Under the pieces are notes generated by a model. The model ran no database searches. It saw only the letters and a list, made by a program, of their open reading frames with translations, and was not told the DNA's origin. The position numbers and the translations under genes were made by a program. Of a DNA stretch of 64,000 nucleotides, positions 23,901-34,948 are shown piece by piece. This DNA is from Zerene cesonia (lineage: Eukaryota; Arthropoda; Insecta; Lepidoptera; Pieridae), in the NCBI RefSeq assembly GCF_012273895.1, contig NC_052117.1, positions 2,984,406 through 3,048,405 on the forward strand. The letters are read 5' to 3'. Numbering within the stretch: position 1 is the first letter of the stretch; each line of letters begins with the position of its first letter.

Positions 23901-26900
23901 AATGCTTTCTAAATGAGTATAGCGATTTGATTGCAATTAATTATATTTAAGACGAAACACAAACATTATGCTTGTATTTAAAATCTTTACATCATCGTGT
24001 ATATATCATCATAATACTGCTGTAAAGATATAGATAGAAAAAGTGATAATAACCTGTTTATTTTAAAAGATAGGAAGATACAACATTTATGTTTTGTATG
24101 TTAAGGTAATAAAACAAAAGAGTAATTCATTGTTTCAAACGTAGGACCGACCTTAACAGCCTGACTATAAGGTCCTATATTAGCCGGAGCCCAGTGAGAT
24201 ATGCCTTGCACATGCATCGTAACGCGTTCCTTTGACATTGTGCCCTCGCCTTCCATATTACTCCCAGGTACCGGTTTATGTGCTACCTACAACAAAAAAT
24301 AATGTTAAATCTTTAATCACATTATGGATGCCTAAATTATAATAAAAAAAAACGTTTGATATAGATATAGATCTTGAAAAAATATTTTGCAAAAAAATAA
24401 TTTACATGTAACGAACTGGCTGTTTCTTCATTACTATTGAAATACTCAATAAATTCCGTAACATTATTCGGACAAAAACAAATAAACTGAAATAATGAGC
24501 TGGGACAACATGAAAATTCCAAATTCATTATTGTCACATTCTGTCATGCACTTCAGAAAGAAAAAATTTTTCACTATAAACTTTAGTCGGTAATGTAAAA
24601 GGCTCACTTACAGCATCCATGATCAGTCCCACGTCGCTAGGCAATGGGCATTGCACGCACACCCTTGTGGGCGGGTTGGGGAAGTTAAACGTCTTCACGT
24701 ACACCGCATTGAGTTCCGAGTACTGTTCCATATCGCGCATATATATGTTCACTGAACACACGTGTGGAAGCTCGAGATTTTCCGATTGAAGCAAGCCTAG
24801 GATAAACAATAAAATAGAAAAAAATCTCTTCCTAACCATATCTCTCTATTCAGGAGTAGTATGTCTTTGTATTGGCTTTGGTAATTTACAAAATATTATT
24901 CCAATTCATTATAGTATGAGTTGAGAAGAAGTATTTATTTATTTAGATGATTTGATTATCCAAATGAAAACTATAAATCAAGTTAGATATATAAAAAGTC
25001 ATAAATTAGCCTCGATATTAACGATCAAATGAATACAGGCACAGATACAGTAATGAAATTGCAAACTAAATAACTGAAGTATTGATTGAAAATTTATTTT
25101 AATGCAACTTAAGATGAAAAAATAAAGCTGCCTGAACAAGTTTACCTACTAATTAATTTATTCATCGCATCATCAGTAGCCACCGCCATGTCCACGCCTT
25201 CACCAACGATGCCTCCAATAAAATACCACCCATGTCTATTGCCATAAATAGATCTATGATCTATAACAGTTAACTTTTCACTTTCATCAGACACATCATC
25301 ATAGTAATAATCATCTTCTTCTAAATCATCATCACTTTGATTGACTATTTCTTCTCTCTTATCTGTCTGTCTGTCGTAACTAATAAGAGGATTTAGTTCT
25401 TTCTGCTTCTTCTCTTCTTCAATCTTTAACTTTTCAATAGAGTCTATCTCTGATTCGTCTATATCACTAATATCACTAAACACTGTATCACTCAAATCAT
25501 TAATAAAATCAAGTGAGTTTTTTACAGTTAGAGGTAGATTTATTGTTCCATCATAGTTTTCTTTTGGTTCAAGGTGTAATTTTAAATTTAAATATCCAAC
25601 AGACGCCACAGAATCTTCCGTATGTATAACTAATTCTTTTTCATCTCTGTAAATATGAAAACATGAATGCATCTTTTGTTCCACAAAGACAGTCAACACC
25701 TGCAGATCTTTTGCATGAATCACTCACAATTTAGTATAATTACGGCTTATTTAATATGTACAGAAGATATGTATTACATAGCAATGTAATAATACTTACA
25801 TGACTAGCCGTTTCCTAAATAGAGGACAATCCAAGGTGAATGTTTCGTATTCCCCCCCCTCGCCGCACACGTTGAGCCCATACTTCTCCTGCATGACTAG
25901 AAGATGCGGTTGTATGTCTTTTATTGTCATCCCTAAATGTAATCTTGGATCTAATCCTAGAGCTGCAACCTTTAAAAAAAATTGATAATATTTTATATGC
26001 AATTTTTGACAGTACTCTATTTTACTTGCTTATAATTTATTCAAAGGTTCAAAGAAAATCTTTTATGATGATTGTATTTCAAGTATAATAATATAACACT
26101 TATATGACATTAGAAGTCGAATTAACGAAACTACTCATAATAAAGTTTTTTCATAATTTTTAAATGTTTTAAAATGATTATTAGTATCAGAATTCAGAAC
26201 TAGACCATTTTAAATAGGACAATGGACGTTTAATAGAACGGAAGGTACCAGCTTTAAAAAAACAACAACTATCACAGTCATTTCACCAGTCAGTCAGTCG
26301 GAAGTTCCCACTTAGCAAACACAAAAAAATACAGTAGTCAGTTAAAAATGCAACATTATAAATAAAATTTATGTTCTACATTTAAGAAAGAAATATAATT
26401 GGCAGTTGGAGAAGAACAATTATTTGTATTATTGCAAGTTGATTGTTGTTTCAAAACACCCTAGTTCTCTTTTACCCTAGCTGACTAAATAATAGATTTT
26501 TTTTTATTCTCTGATAAAATATAGTTGTATCAAACACATTTAGGTACAACTAGTTCTAATTTGGGAAAACACATTGTAATGGAAAACAACTTTTAAAGGT
26601 AACATATACATTATACACTACAAATAAAATGTATTATGCATAAACAGGTACCTTTATAATGATAGCCTCAACACCACTAGATATCATCTCTTGCAGGAGT
26701 TCTTTTTGGTTCCTTCTCCACAAATAAGCAAGCGATACAAGACCAAGTCTCTGACATCTAAAAGTAAAATTATAGCATAATAATTATTACAACAGAAAAG
26801 ATATGATCAAAAAATGTTGTTGAAAGATTCCTTAAAAACATAATTCAAAAGGAATTCAACATTTCCCACTTCAATTTCCATTCATCCAATATCAGTAAAT

Positions 26901-28658
26901 TCTAGTGAAATAACATACAGAAGCTTTTATTAGTTAAAACACATATATAGATATTACTTTATGTCAACAATAGATTATTTACATTAATTAATCCGACCAA
27001 CTTCTGAACTATACATGACACAATTCACAAATTCTTATAGAAATTGGTATACTTACACATTTTCAACCCTTATTCTTTGGTAATCAGATAAAATAGCGCC
27101 ACATGATACAGCTTCAATATTCATTTCACTCTAAAACCATAATCTCATTTAGAAATTATATGTGTGCAACTTATTTAAAACATAATGTATATTTGCTTCA
27201 CGTTTGAAAGACAGTATTTAGCAAAGGATTTAAAACTATTGTAGTCTACGGAATTAATCATTCAATGCATGACATACTTGAAAGTAATCTTTATAGGAAA
27301 AATGTGTCTTTAAACATACAACTCAAGAATTAGCTAGACCGATTGGGCAATATTTTTTTAATGTTTTTTTTAAGGTACAAGAAAGGTTCTTATGGAGAGA
27401 AAAAACATAATGTAACATTCTTTCAAGTCAACACATAATTTCGTAGTCATATTCAATGCCTATTGAATATACTCATAACAAAATTCTGCCGAATAGATGC
27501 AAAGCAGATTTGCTTTACATAATTTTGATGTGTCATAGTGGGTCTAGTTGTTTATTTTATGTAACACCATAAAAAACTTAAAGTTAACATTATTTAATTT
27601 AATAATGTTACGCAACATGTGATAACAACTAGTGATTATAGAAAAATAATAAAAGTTCTAAACATCTTAATTTTATTAGCAGTGGATAAGGTGATTATTT
27701 GTTATATCATATTATTACTGCTTTGTTGATAACAATATTATTGTTATTTATTTTGCACACCTTATCAGAAATCACTATGTAACTTCATGATCTTTAGAAA
27801 TATACAGGTATCAACCAAATGCTCTCTTATATATAAATTGTAAGCCTTTAAATAAATCCATATGGAATGTACAAAATTATATAAGTGTTTTATACCATAA
27901 CCTGATTATAGTGTTACATCCAACACATTATATAAACTACTATTACACCTCCTACATACAATATTTTAGCTATGGTTAAATATTGTATGTATCTTCTTTT
28001 TATTTACGTTATGTATCTTCTTGTGGTTTTACTCAATTAATTTAACAAAATATGTAATAATAAACATGCAAATAGAAATGTGGAAATACATTGAGGATGA
28101 TTTGTCCTAATTACTAAAATAAAACAAATACCTTAACCCTTGCAAGTAATCTGTATAGATCCTCCACTTCATCATTATAGGTTGGCTTATAATTCCTTCC
28201 TTGGTCAACAGCTACACCAGATATTGCCTCTCTATACAAAGGTAGATCCATAGCCTCAGCATATAGCTCAATTCCTTGGTGGCCAACTGTTTGGTACATA
28301 TAACTATCCAATTCATCTAAAACATTTGCAATTACTTGATTTATATAAATTAATAACCATGAAATCACAATTGATGATATAAAATTAAAATAGCATCTCA
28401 TCACAGTGTACTTTGACGATAGAATTACAGCTGTTATCATCATTCCAATTATTTACATTGCATATTTATGTTATGTTTGTGACGACAACTTATGATATAT
28501 GATATGTATATAATTATGTATGGTTGTGCGTGACAGTAATAACCTTTAAGAAGAGGTTGGAGGTTGGCCAGCGCTACGATTTTATGGCCGGCACCAACAC
28601 ACTGCATCATGTTGTAGCAGCTATCCTTTCCACCGCTGATCAATGCGACTGTCCTCAT
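20934..28658 (-). CDS. Dph6: DPH6 diphthine-ammonia ligase with C-terminal RidA-like domains
   Basis: Catalyses the last, ATP-dependent amidation in diphthamide synthesis on elongation factor 2, in the cytosol. Thirteen exons: 28544-28658, 28132-28316, 27057-27130, 26652-26757, 25800-25969, 25150-25646, 24612-24796, 24152-24286, 23530-23691, 22924-23089, 22449-22550, 21904-22124 and 20934-21197, giving 793 aa. The PP-loop ATP pyrophosphatase motif SGGKDS is at residues 8-13 and the family motif GEGGEYETFTLDCP at about 194-207. An acidic insert (about 260-340) precedes two RidA/YjgF-like modules (about 350-444, and from GISHWAPANIGPYSQAV at 472). Human DPH6 is about 267 aa without RidA; fungal and many insect and plant versions carry it. 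The last exons are extremely GC-rich, and the final one contains an 18-bp tandem repeat. Contig overlaps suggest the true orientation is plus relative to the flanks. Confidence 0.9.
21058..21134 (-). repeat. 18-bp coding tandem repeat in the last DPH6 exon
   Basis: About four copies of an 18-bp unit (plus-strand ACCGGCACCCGCACCCGT) encode a Gly/Thr/Ala-rich run (GTGAGA units) inside the last RidA-like module, just before the conserved VPVRAL segment. The reading frame stays open. Confidence 0.85.
21253..21458 (+). mobile_element. Non-autonomous Helitron-like element in a DPH6 intron
   Basis: Begins TCCTACTAATATT, includes AAATGCGAAAGTTTGTGAGG and AATTTGGTACGTAGATAG, and ends GCGCAGCTAG followed by T. 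Family member of 16638-16817. Confidence 0.7.
22150..22308 (+). mobile_element. Helitron-like remnant in a DPH6 intron
   Basis: The right end CGGGCGAAGTCGGGGCAG, then ACCGCTAG and T, matches the hairpin-CTAG end of the family. The left end is not resolved. A related fragment ends near 22695 (CCAGCTAG-T). Confidence 0.45.
23282..23317. repeat. Perfect 16-bp hairpin in a DPH6 intron
   Basis: AAAAAAGAACGAAGGA and its exact reverse complement are separated by TCCC. It lies in a decayed Helitron-like stretch. Confidence 0.85.
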
Positions 28659-29418
28659 TTTTACGTCCTTGTTTTATTCACCAATATAAAACCAACAAAG
28701 GTTACATAACTTTATCACTATTTTGTGCAAAACAATAAGACCTGACAATGCGGTTTTGTTCACGACATCACCATGTTTTAATAATTATATTTCTTAAGAT
28801 TGTTATAGAGCTAACATATCTGTTAGCCTCTTTTAGGTACGTAGAGGGACATTATCTTTATCTATTTTGATACCATTATTAAAAAGAAATAAGGAGAAAT
28901 CTTGACCCTCACGTTCTGTAGCGCTCAAGAATCAAGAAATGACAATAATCATATAACGTAAATGTCACATCTCCACAATGAGTGACACAATTCACATGGA
29001 TATTGATTGTCATTTGTCATAATGACGTATGTCTCACAATTTAATATAGCTTTATTACCACAGATCACTAAATTATTATTACGACTCTACCTTCAATAGA
29101 TAGGGTTATAGTAGATATAATACGGGTGGTACCTATTATGATATGGCAGTATTTTAAATACTTTCTATTACAATAACGTTTATTTCGCAATTAACATTCG
29201 AAAAATTATTTAATAGATGCTTGTCCCGGCTCCACCCGGATTGATCCGGATTGATGGTAAAAACAAAACAAAATATAGCCTATGTCCCTCAGTCAGTTTT
29301 GTGTGAAAACATTGCCATTATATAGGTATACAAACGCAAATTTTTCCTAGATATATTATAGATATTATTAATTAGCTGTTGGCCCCGGCTTATAGCGCGT
29401 GGTACATATAAAGGTTAT
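28659..29418. other. Upstream region of DPH6
   Basis: AT-rich and without exons. Several TGTCA/TGACA pentamers cluster at 28940-29035. No TATA-type core promoter can be assigned with confidence. Short decayed repeat pieces occur at about 29220-29400. Confidence 0.4.
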
Positions 29419-29434
29419 GTCACTCAGTGATATT

Positions 29435-29581
29435 AAAAAAGTGAAGTCCCGTGTCCCCTACTGGGGTATGGGGCAGATGATGTTCATCTGTTTCACTGAT
29501 CGATTTTCTTTACGGACAAGTAGGTGATCAGCCTTCTGTGTCCTGCCACGCTCACGCGTTAACCACTGTGTCAAGGAGGCG
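29435..29581 (-). mobile_element. tRNA-derived SINE with 16-bp target-site duplication
   Basis: The direct repeat GTCACTCAGTGATATT occurs at 29419-29434 and 29582-29597. Read on the minus strand, the 147-bp insert opens GCCTCCTTGACACAGTGG and TTAACGCGTGAGC, resembling a tRNA 5' half with an A box, and ends in a T run like a Pol III terminator. A long target duplication indicates LINE-mediated insertion. Confidence 0.65.
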
Positions 29582-30259
29582 GTCACTCAGTGATATTGCA
29601 GCTTTCTAATGTTGAAAGAGTTTTTGAAATTGGTCCAACACTTTTTACGTGAAAACGTTACATACATAATATTATAAAAATACAAATTTTCTTCTTTATA
29701 GTATTTATACAGATTATCATATTTTTAAATAAATATACTGCGTTTTGAATCTATAGTATAGATGGAACTATCGCGTGATCGCGCTTGCCACGTACTTTGG
29801 GTTTCCCCTTATTAAGAAAAAATGTATTGAACAATTAAATGATATGTAAAACAATAACAAAAATCAACAAAAAATTACTATGCAAATCATTTTTATTTAC
29901 CATGCTCTTAGTATTACGATTATGATTATTAGTTGAAGTACGAACTTCAGTGACACACATAAATTACTTATTCAGGATTTTTTAAGTTTCCAATAGAAAT
30001 ATATATTAGTATGCATCTTGACATATTTCTGATGAATATTATTAACTTTAGTTTTTTTTTTGTTAAGTCTTTATGAACGATTGTGATAATGATTTACGAA
30101 GTAACTAGTTCTCAATTTGTAATAATAAAATTTAAAAGTATACTTTATTATTTCTTTATACTTGATTTGGCCTATTTCAAAAGGAAATATTTAATGGACA
30201 GATTTAATTCAGACTATACATATTACATAATCAAGTTTCGATGACAAATATCCCTATTA

Positions 30260-30611
30260 TCCCTACTAATATTATAAATGCGAAAGTAGTACTGTCTGTC
30301 TGTTACGCTTTCAGGCCTAAACCACTGAACCGATTTTGATGAAATTTGGTATGAAGATAGAACTGAACTTAGGAAAAGACATAGGATACTTTTTATCGCG
30401 AAAAAATGGGTAGAAGGGTTTGAATTACGGGATGAAAGATTTTATGGAAGTTCCTAATTTCAAACATAAAATCACGTAAGATTCTTTCACACTTAAACGA
30501 CAAAACCAATTTTGACATATAGTTTAGACTTTGGGAAAGACTATAGGCTACTCCTTATCATGGCGCGCGATATAACCGAATTCCCGCGGGCGAAGCCGGG
30601 CGAAAAGCTAG
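30260..30611 (+). mobile_element. Helitron-like element, longer subfamily
   Basis: Starts TCCCTACTAATATT, contains AAATGCGAAAGTAG and GATGAAATTTGGTATGAAG, and ends CGGGCGAAAAGCTAG before T. The mirrored copy lies at about 32188-32541 in the inverted arm. Confidence 0.65.
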
Positions 30612-30825
30612 TAATAATATAGTTTTATGAATTTATCTCGTTATCGGATACGGATCGCGAGAATTAAATAATGTCCTTCGAGTATAAATATCTTTTACAA
30701 GTTTTGTGGAATCGAGTGGATAGAAATAATGATTGGGGTTAGACTTGTCATAAAAACACGAATTACTTTCGGCCCCACAGGAGATAGAATTATAGATGAT
30801 TTTATCATTATAACGTGTTATTTAT

Positions 30826-30899
30826 CAATCAATCAATCAAAAACTCTTTATTGTGCACCTTTACAAGAAGAGTAAAAACAGGATATAAATAACAACATA
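30826..30899 (-). mobile_element. Retrotransposon 3' end at a contig boundary
   Basis: Minus-strand copy of the (GATT)n-tailed element at 17341-17461; the contig stops inside it. Confidence 0.55.
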
Positions 30900-31899
30900 N
30901 NNNNNNNNNNNNNNNNNNNNNNNNNNNNNNNNNNNNNNNNNNNNNNNNNNNNNNNNNNNNNNNNNNNNNNNNNNNNNNNNNNNNNNNNNNNNNNNNNNNN
31001 NNNNNNNNNNNNNNNNNNNNNNNNNNNNNNNNNNNNNNNNNNNNNNNNNNNNNNNNNNNNNNNNNNNNNNNNNNNNNNNNNNNNNNNNNNNNNNNNNNNN
31101 NNNNNNNNNNNNNNNNNNNNNNNNNNNNNNNNNNNNNNNNNNNNNNNNNNNNNNNNNNNNNNNNNNNNNNNNNNNNNNNNNNNNNNNNNNNNNNNNNNNN
31201 NNNNNNNNNNNNNNNNNNNNNNNNNNNNNNNNNNNNNNNNNNNNNNNNNNNNNNNNNNNNNNNNNNNNNNNNNNNNNNNNNNNNNNNNNNNNNNNNNNNN
31301 NNNNNNNNNNNNNNNNNNNNNNNNNNNNNNNNNNNNNNNNNNNNNNNNNNNNNNNNNNNNNNNNNNNNNNNNNNNNNNNNNNNNNNNNNNNNNNNNNNNN
31401 NNNNNNNNNNNNNNNNNNNNNNNNNNNNNNNNNNNNNNNNNNNNNNNNNNNNNNNNNNNNNNNNNNNNNNNNNNNNNNNNNNNNNNNNNNNNNNNNNNNN
31501 NNNNNNNNNNNNNNNNNNNNNNNNNNNNNNNNNNNNNNNNNNNNNNNNNNNNNNNNNNNNNNNNNNNNNNNNNNNNNNNNNNNNNNNNNNNNNNNNNNNN
31601 NNNNNNNNNNNNNNNNNNNNNNNNNNNNNNNNNNNNNNNNNNNNNNNNNNNNNNNNNNNNNNNNNNNNNNNNNNNNNNNNNNNNNNNNNNNNNNNNNNNN
31701 NNNNNNNNNNNNNNNNNNNNNNNNNNNNNNNNNNNNNNNNNNNNNNNNNNNNNNNNNNNNNNNNNNNNNNNNNNNNNNNNNNNNNNNNNNNNNNNNNNNN
31801 NNNNNNNNNNNNNNNNNNNNNNNNNNNNNNNNNNNNNNNNNNNNNNNNNNNNNNNNNNNNNNNNNNNNNNNNNNNNNNNNNNNNNNNNNNNNNNNNNNN
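30900..31899. other. Assembly gap, 1000 N
   Basis: Sits at the centre of the inverted repeat 29938-30899 / 31900-32863, so the flanks are probably alternative versions of the same place. Confidence 0.98.
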
Positions 31900-32863
31900 T
31901 ATGTTGTTATTTATATCCTGTTTTTACTCTTCTTGTAAAGGTGCACAATAAAGAGTTTTTGATTGATTGATTGATAAATAACACGTTATAATGATAAAAT
32001 CATCTATAATTCTATCTCCTGTGGGGCCGAAAGTAATTCGTGTTTTTATGACAAGTCTAACCCCAATCATTATTTCTATCCACTCGATTCCACAAAACTT
32101 GTAAAAGATATTTATACTCGAAGGACATTATTTAATTCTCGCGATCCGTATCCGATAACGAGATAAATTCATAAAACTATATTATTACTAGCTTTTCGCC
32201 CGGCTTCGCCCGCGGGAATTCGGTTATATCGCGCGCCATGATAAGGAGTAGCCTATAGTCTTTCCCAAAGTCTAAACTATATGTCAAAATTGGTTTTGTC
32301 GTTTAAGTGTGAAAGAATCTTACGTGATTTTATGTTTGAAATTAGGAACTTCCATAAAATCTTTCATCCCGTAATTCAAACCCTTCTACCCATTTTTTCG
32401 CGATAAAAAGTATCCTATGTCTTTTCCTAAGTTCAGTTCTATCTTCATACCAAATTTCATCAAAATCGGTTCAGTGGTTTAGGCCTGAAAGCGTAACAGA
32501 CAGACAGTACTACTTTCGCATTTATAATATTAGTAGGGATAATAGGGATATTTGTCATCGAAACTTGATTATGTAATATGTATAGTCTGAATTAAATCTG
32601 TCCATTAAATATTTCCTTTTGAAATAGGCCAAATCAAGTATAAAGAAATAATAAAGTATACTTTTAAATTTTATTATTACAAATTAAGAACTAGTTACTT
32701 CGTAAATCATTATCACAATCGTTCATAAAGACTTAACAAAAAAAAAAAACTAAAGTTAATAATATTCATCAGAAATATGTCAAGATGCATACTAATATAT
32801 ATTTCTATTGGAAACTTAAAAAATCCTGAATAAGTAATTTATGTGTGTCACTGAAGTTCGTAC
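31900..32863. repeat. Right arm of the inverted repeat (redundant contig)
   Basis: No gene. Its first 76 bases equal 17386-17461, and the whole contig is the reverse complement of 29938-30899. It therefore joins the longer CoREST upstream allele to the inverted DPH6 contig. Confidence 0.85.
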
Positions 32864-32963
32864 NNNNNNNNNNNNNNNNNNNNNNNNNNNNNNNNNNNNN
32901 NNNNNNNNNNNNNNNNNNNNNNNNNNNNNNNNNNNNNNNNNNNNNNNNNNNNNNNNNNNNNNN
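32864..32963. other. Assembly gap, 100 N
   Basis: Nominal size. The right flank belongs to CoREST; the left flank is the redundant contig. Confidence 0.98.
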
Positions 32964-33789
32964 AAAGTAATAAATGTTATTTGCAGTTAACAATTTTCTT
33001 TTTTCTTTATTACAATATTTATGGCAAGACTAGGTACATTGAAACAAAAAAATGTATAACTTGTGACACTTTCATGATTTTTAAAAGAAAAATAATGAGG
33101 ATTACATGATAAAATAAAATACAAAAATTATATGGAGTATGGCTCGCTTTAGGGTTGAGACGAACAATTGCAATACAATAACATCAAAATATTAATGATA
33201 ATTGATAACACACCAATAAATAGATAAAAGTGTGGAAATGGAAGAAGACATTTAACATCCAATCAATAGTATTCATACTTGTGGGAACACCCACCTCGGC
33301 TAGTTGGCCGGTGCGAAGCGAAGGCCCGCCTGACTGATGGGACTTGCCTCCACGGACAATACCTCGGTGGTAAGTCCACTTCTGTTATCGCCAATATAAA
33401 TTGTATCCATCATATAATTAAATCAAAATATTTCATGATCAAACTACACTCAACCTCACATATGCAGAGTCCTAAACTACCAAGAAGATTGATTAAAAAA
33501 TTTGCTAATAATTTTGATGATTTAATTGACACATGATAAAAACTTCAACTTCTAAAATTTTTGACATATTGTTTTAATGTTACTACATGTAATTAAAAAT
33601 TAGCTCAGATGTTATCTACTCTGCATTTCTATTTACCAAACAATAGTGTTAATATAAACAATATAAACATGATTATTTATTGGACAATCCAGATACACAG
33701 ATCATTAAAATAATTCAGTTACCTATAAAAATGGGTACATTTACAAACATAACAAACAGAACACAAGCATGATTATAACAAAAACATAC
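32964..33789. other. CoREST intron with a GC-rich island
   Basis: AT-rich except about 33283-33375, a compact GC-rich block (ACCTCGGCTAGTTGGCCGG and nearby) of unknown nature. I see no flanking splice sites or tRNA boxes. Confidence 0.5.
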
Positions 33790-34948
33790 CTTCTCATCAT
33801 TGTCAGAGTCTTTGTCTGAGCCACCAGGTTCTGAATTAGCTGTGGAATCCTTTTTACTAGTACCAGATGCAGTAGCATTTCGCCCATCACTTACTACATC
33901 CATCAATGAAGTTCTTGCTCTTGTCTTTTTCCATGAGTAGTAGTATTTAACCAGTGATGCTATTGATTTATCTGGCAACTAATACAATTTAATTAATATA
34001 AATACACTAACAAAAAAATATACAAAGAATGTTAGAAACAAACCATCTGTCGTATTCTGTGAAAACTTTTTCCATGAAACTGGAATGCTTGCTCGAATAG
34101 CACCTTATCTTCAACGGTCCATTCATCAGGGAAAGGTGTGAAATTTGCCAGGTCCATAGATGCCCTGTTCAGATCATGCTTGTGCCAAAATAGCATACCA
34201 AGTGCTTGTTCCCCATTATATCCATATTTTTCTTTTGCTGTAGTTATATATTCATCCACTAAAAATAAATAATGAATATAACCCCCAAACAGTTTAGCAC
34301 AAAAATATTTGAAAACATTATTATATTACAATACTTACACTTAGTATCAGATATATCAGATGTTGNNNNNNNNNNNNNNNNNNNNNNNNNNNNNNNNNNN
34401 NNNNNNNNNNNNNNNNNNNNNNNNNNNNNNNNNNNNNNNNNNNNNNNNNNNNNNNNNNNNNNNNNACCACACCAATAAAGCTCTATCTGATATTAGATCA
34501 GGTTTTCTTTGTTCCACTGGCTCTAGCTCAGGACACACTGCCTGATAGTCTCGTCCAACTCTTATTTTCTCAGCTGCAAATGGCACTACTGCTTGGTTTT
34601 GTTTACATGATGATTGATGAGATGAAACGCAGCATGAAGGCGAATGATGAAAGCATAAAAAATAAAGCATGATATGAGATTGCTGAAAGTATGTCGTATT
34701 ATAGCGGCGCATAAATCAAGCTGTTCACTCGAGGTAAACAAGTGGTTAGTAATTTATGTCTAGGAGATAGGTAGTCACTTCTGTCATGCATAAACGAAAA
34801 ATAGAAGACTGTTTCTATAAAAGACTCTAATGGAAGTCTTACCATTTTCTTCTTCGGAACTTGAATCTGGACTTCCATGCCCATTAGGGCTTGGTCCTCT
34901 CGAACGCTTCCCGTTACGAACATCATTATTTCTCTCAGCCAAGACCAT
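33790..34948 (-). CDS. CoREST: REST corepressor (CoREST), N-terminal half: ELM2 and SANT1
   Basis: Exon 1 is 34843-34948 (start ATG at 34946-34948, context ACCATGG). The ELM2 exon is 34466-34573 plus 34339-34365, split by the 100-N gap. Then come 34044-34258 and 33790-33978. ELM2 begins EKIRVGRDYQAVCPELEP and continues across the gap from LLVW to TSDISDTK, LDEY and GYNGEQALGMLFWHKHDL. SANT1 is FTPFPDEWTVEDKVLFEQAF, FHGKSFHRIRQM and then LPDKSIASLVKYYYSWKKTR. These follow vertebrate RCOR1 nearly residue for residue. ELM2-SANT1 recruits and activates HDAC1/2 in the nuclear LSD1-CoREST complex. Visible coding bases through 34044 total 456, a multiple of three, so the true gap inside the exon must be zero or a multiple of three. 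A Ser/Gly/Asp-rich acidic tail follows SANT1. The C-terminal half is at 8177-10843. Confidence 0.93.
34366..34465. other. Assembly gap, 100 N, inside the CoREST ELM2 exon
   Basis: Coding sequence resumes on the other side with at most about one residue missing by comparison with RCOR1, so the real gap is probably only a few bases. Confidence 0.95.

Larger units (their letters stand above)
29938..30899. repeat. Left arm of a 0.96-kb inverted repeat across the gap
   Basis: Reverse complement of 31900-32863 with few differences: a poly-A/T run 10 versus 12 long and at least one SNP near 30112 (corresponding to about 32687). It is best read as the two alleles of one contig end assembled in opposite orientations. 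Confidence 0.85.

Noticed and set aside
20934..28658. DPH6 as a nested gene inside a CoREST intron
   Set aside because: The nesting depends on the drawn contig order, which the overlap evidence contradicts.
13437..34948. Two paralogous CoREST genes
   Set aside because: The second copy has only the 5' exons, shows allele-level identity including shared transposon insertions, and ends at contig edges.
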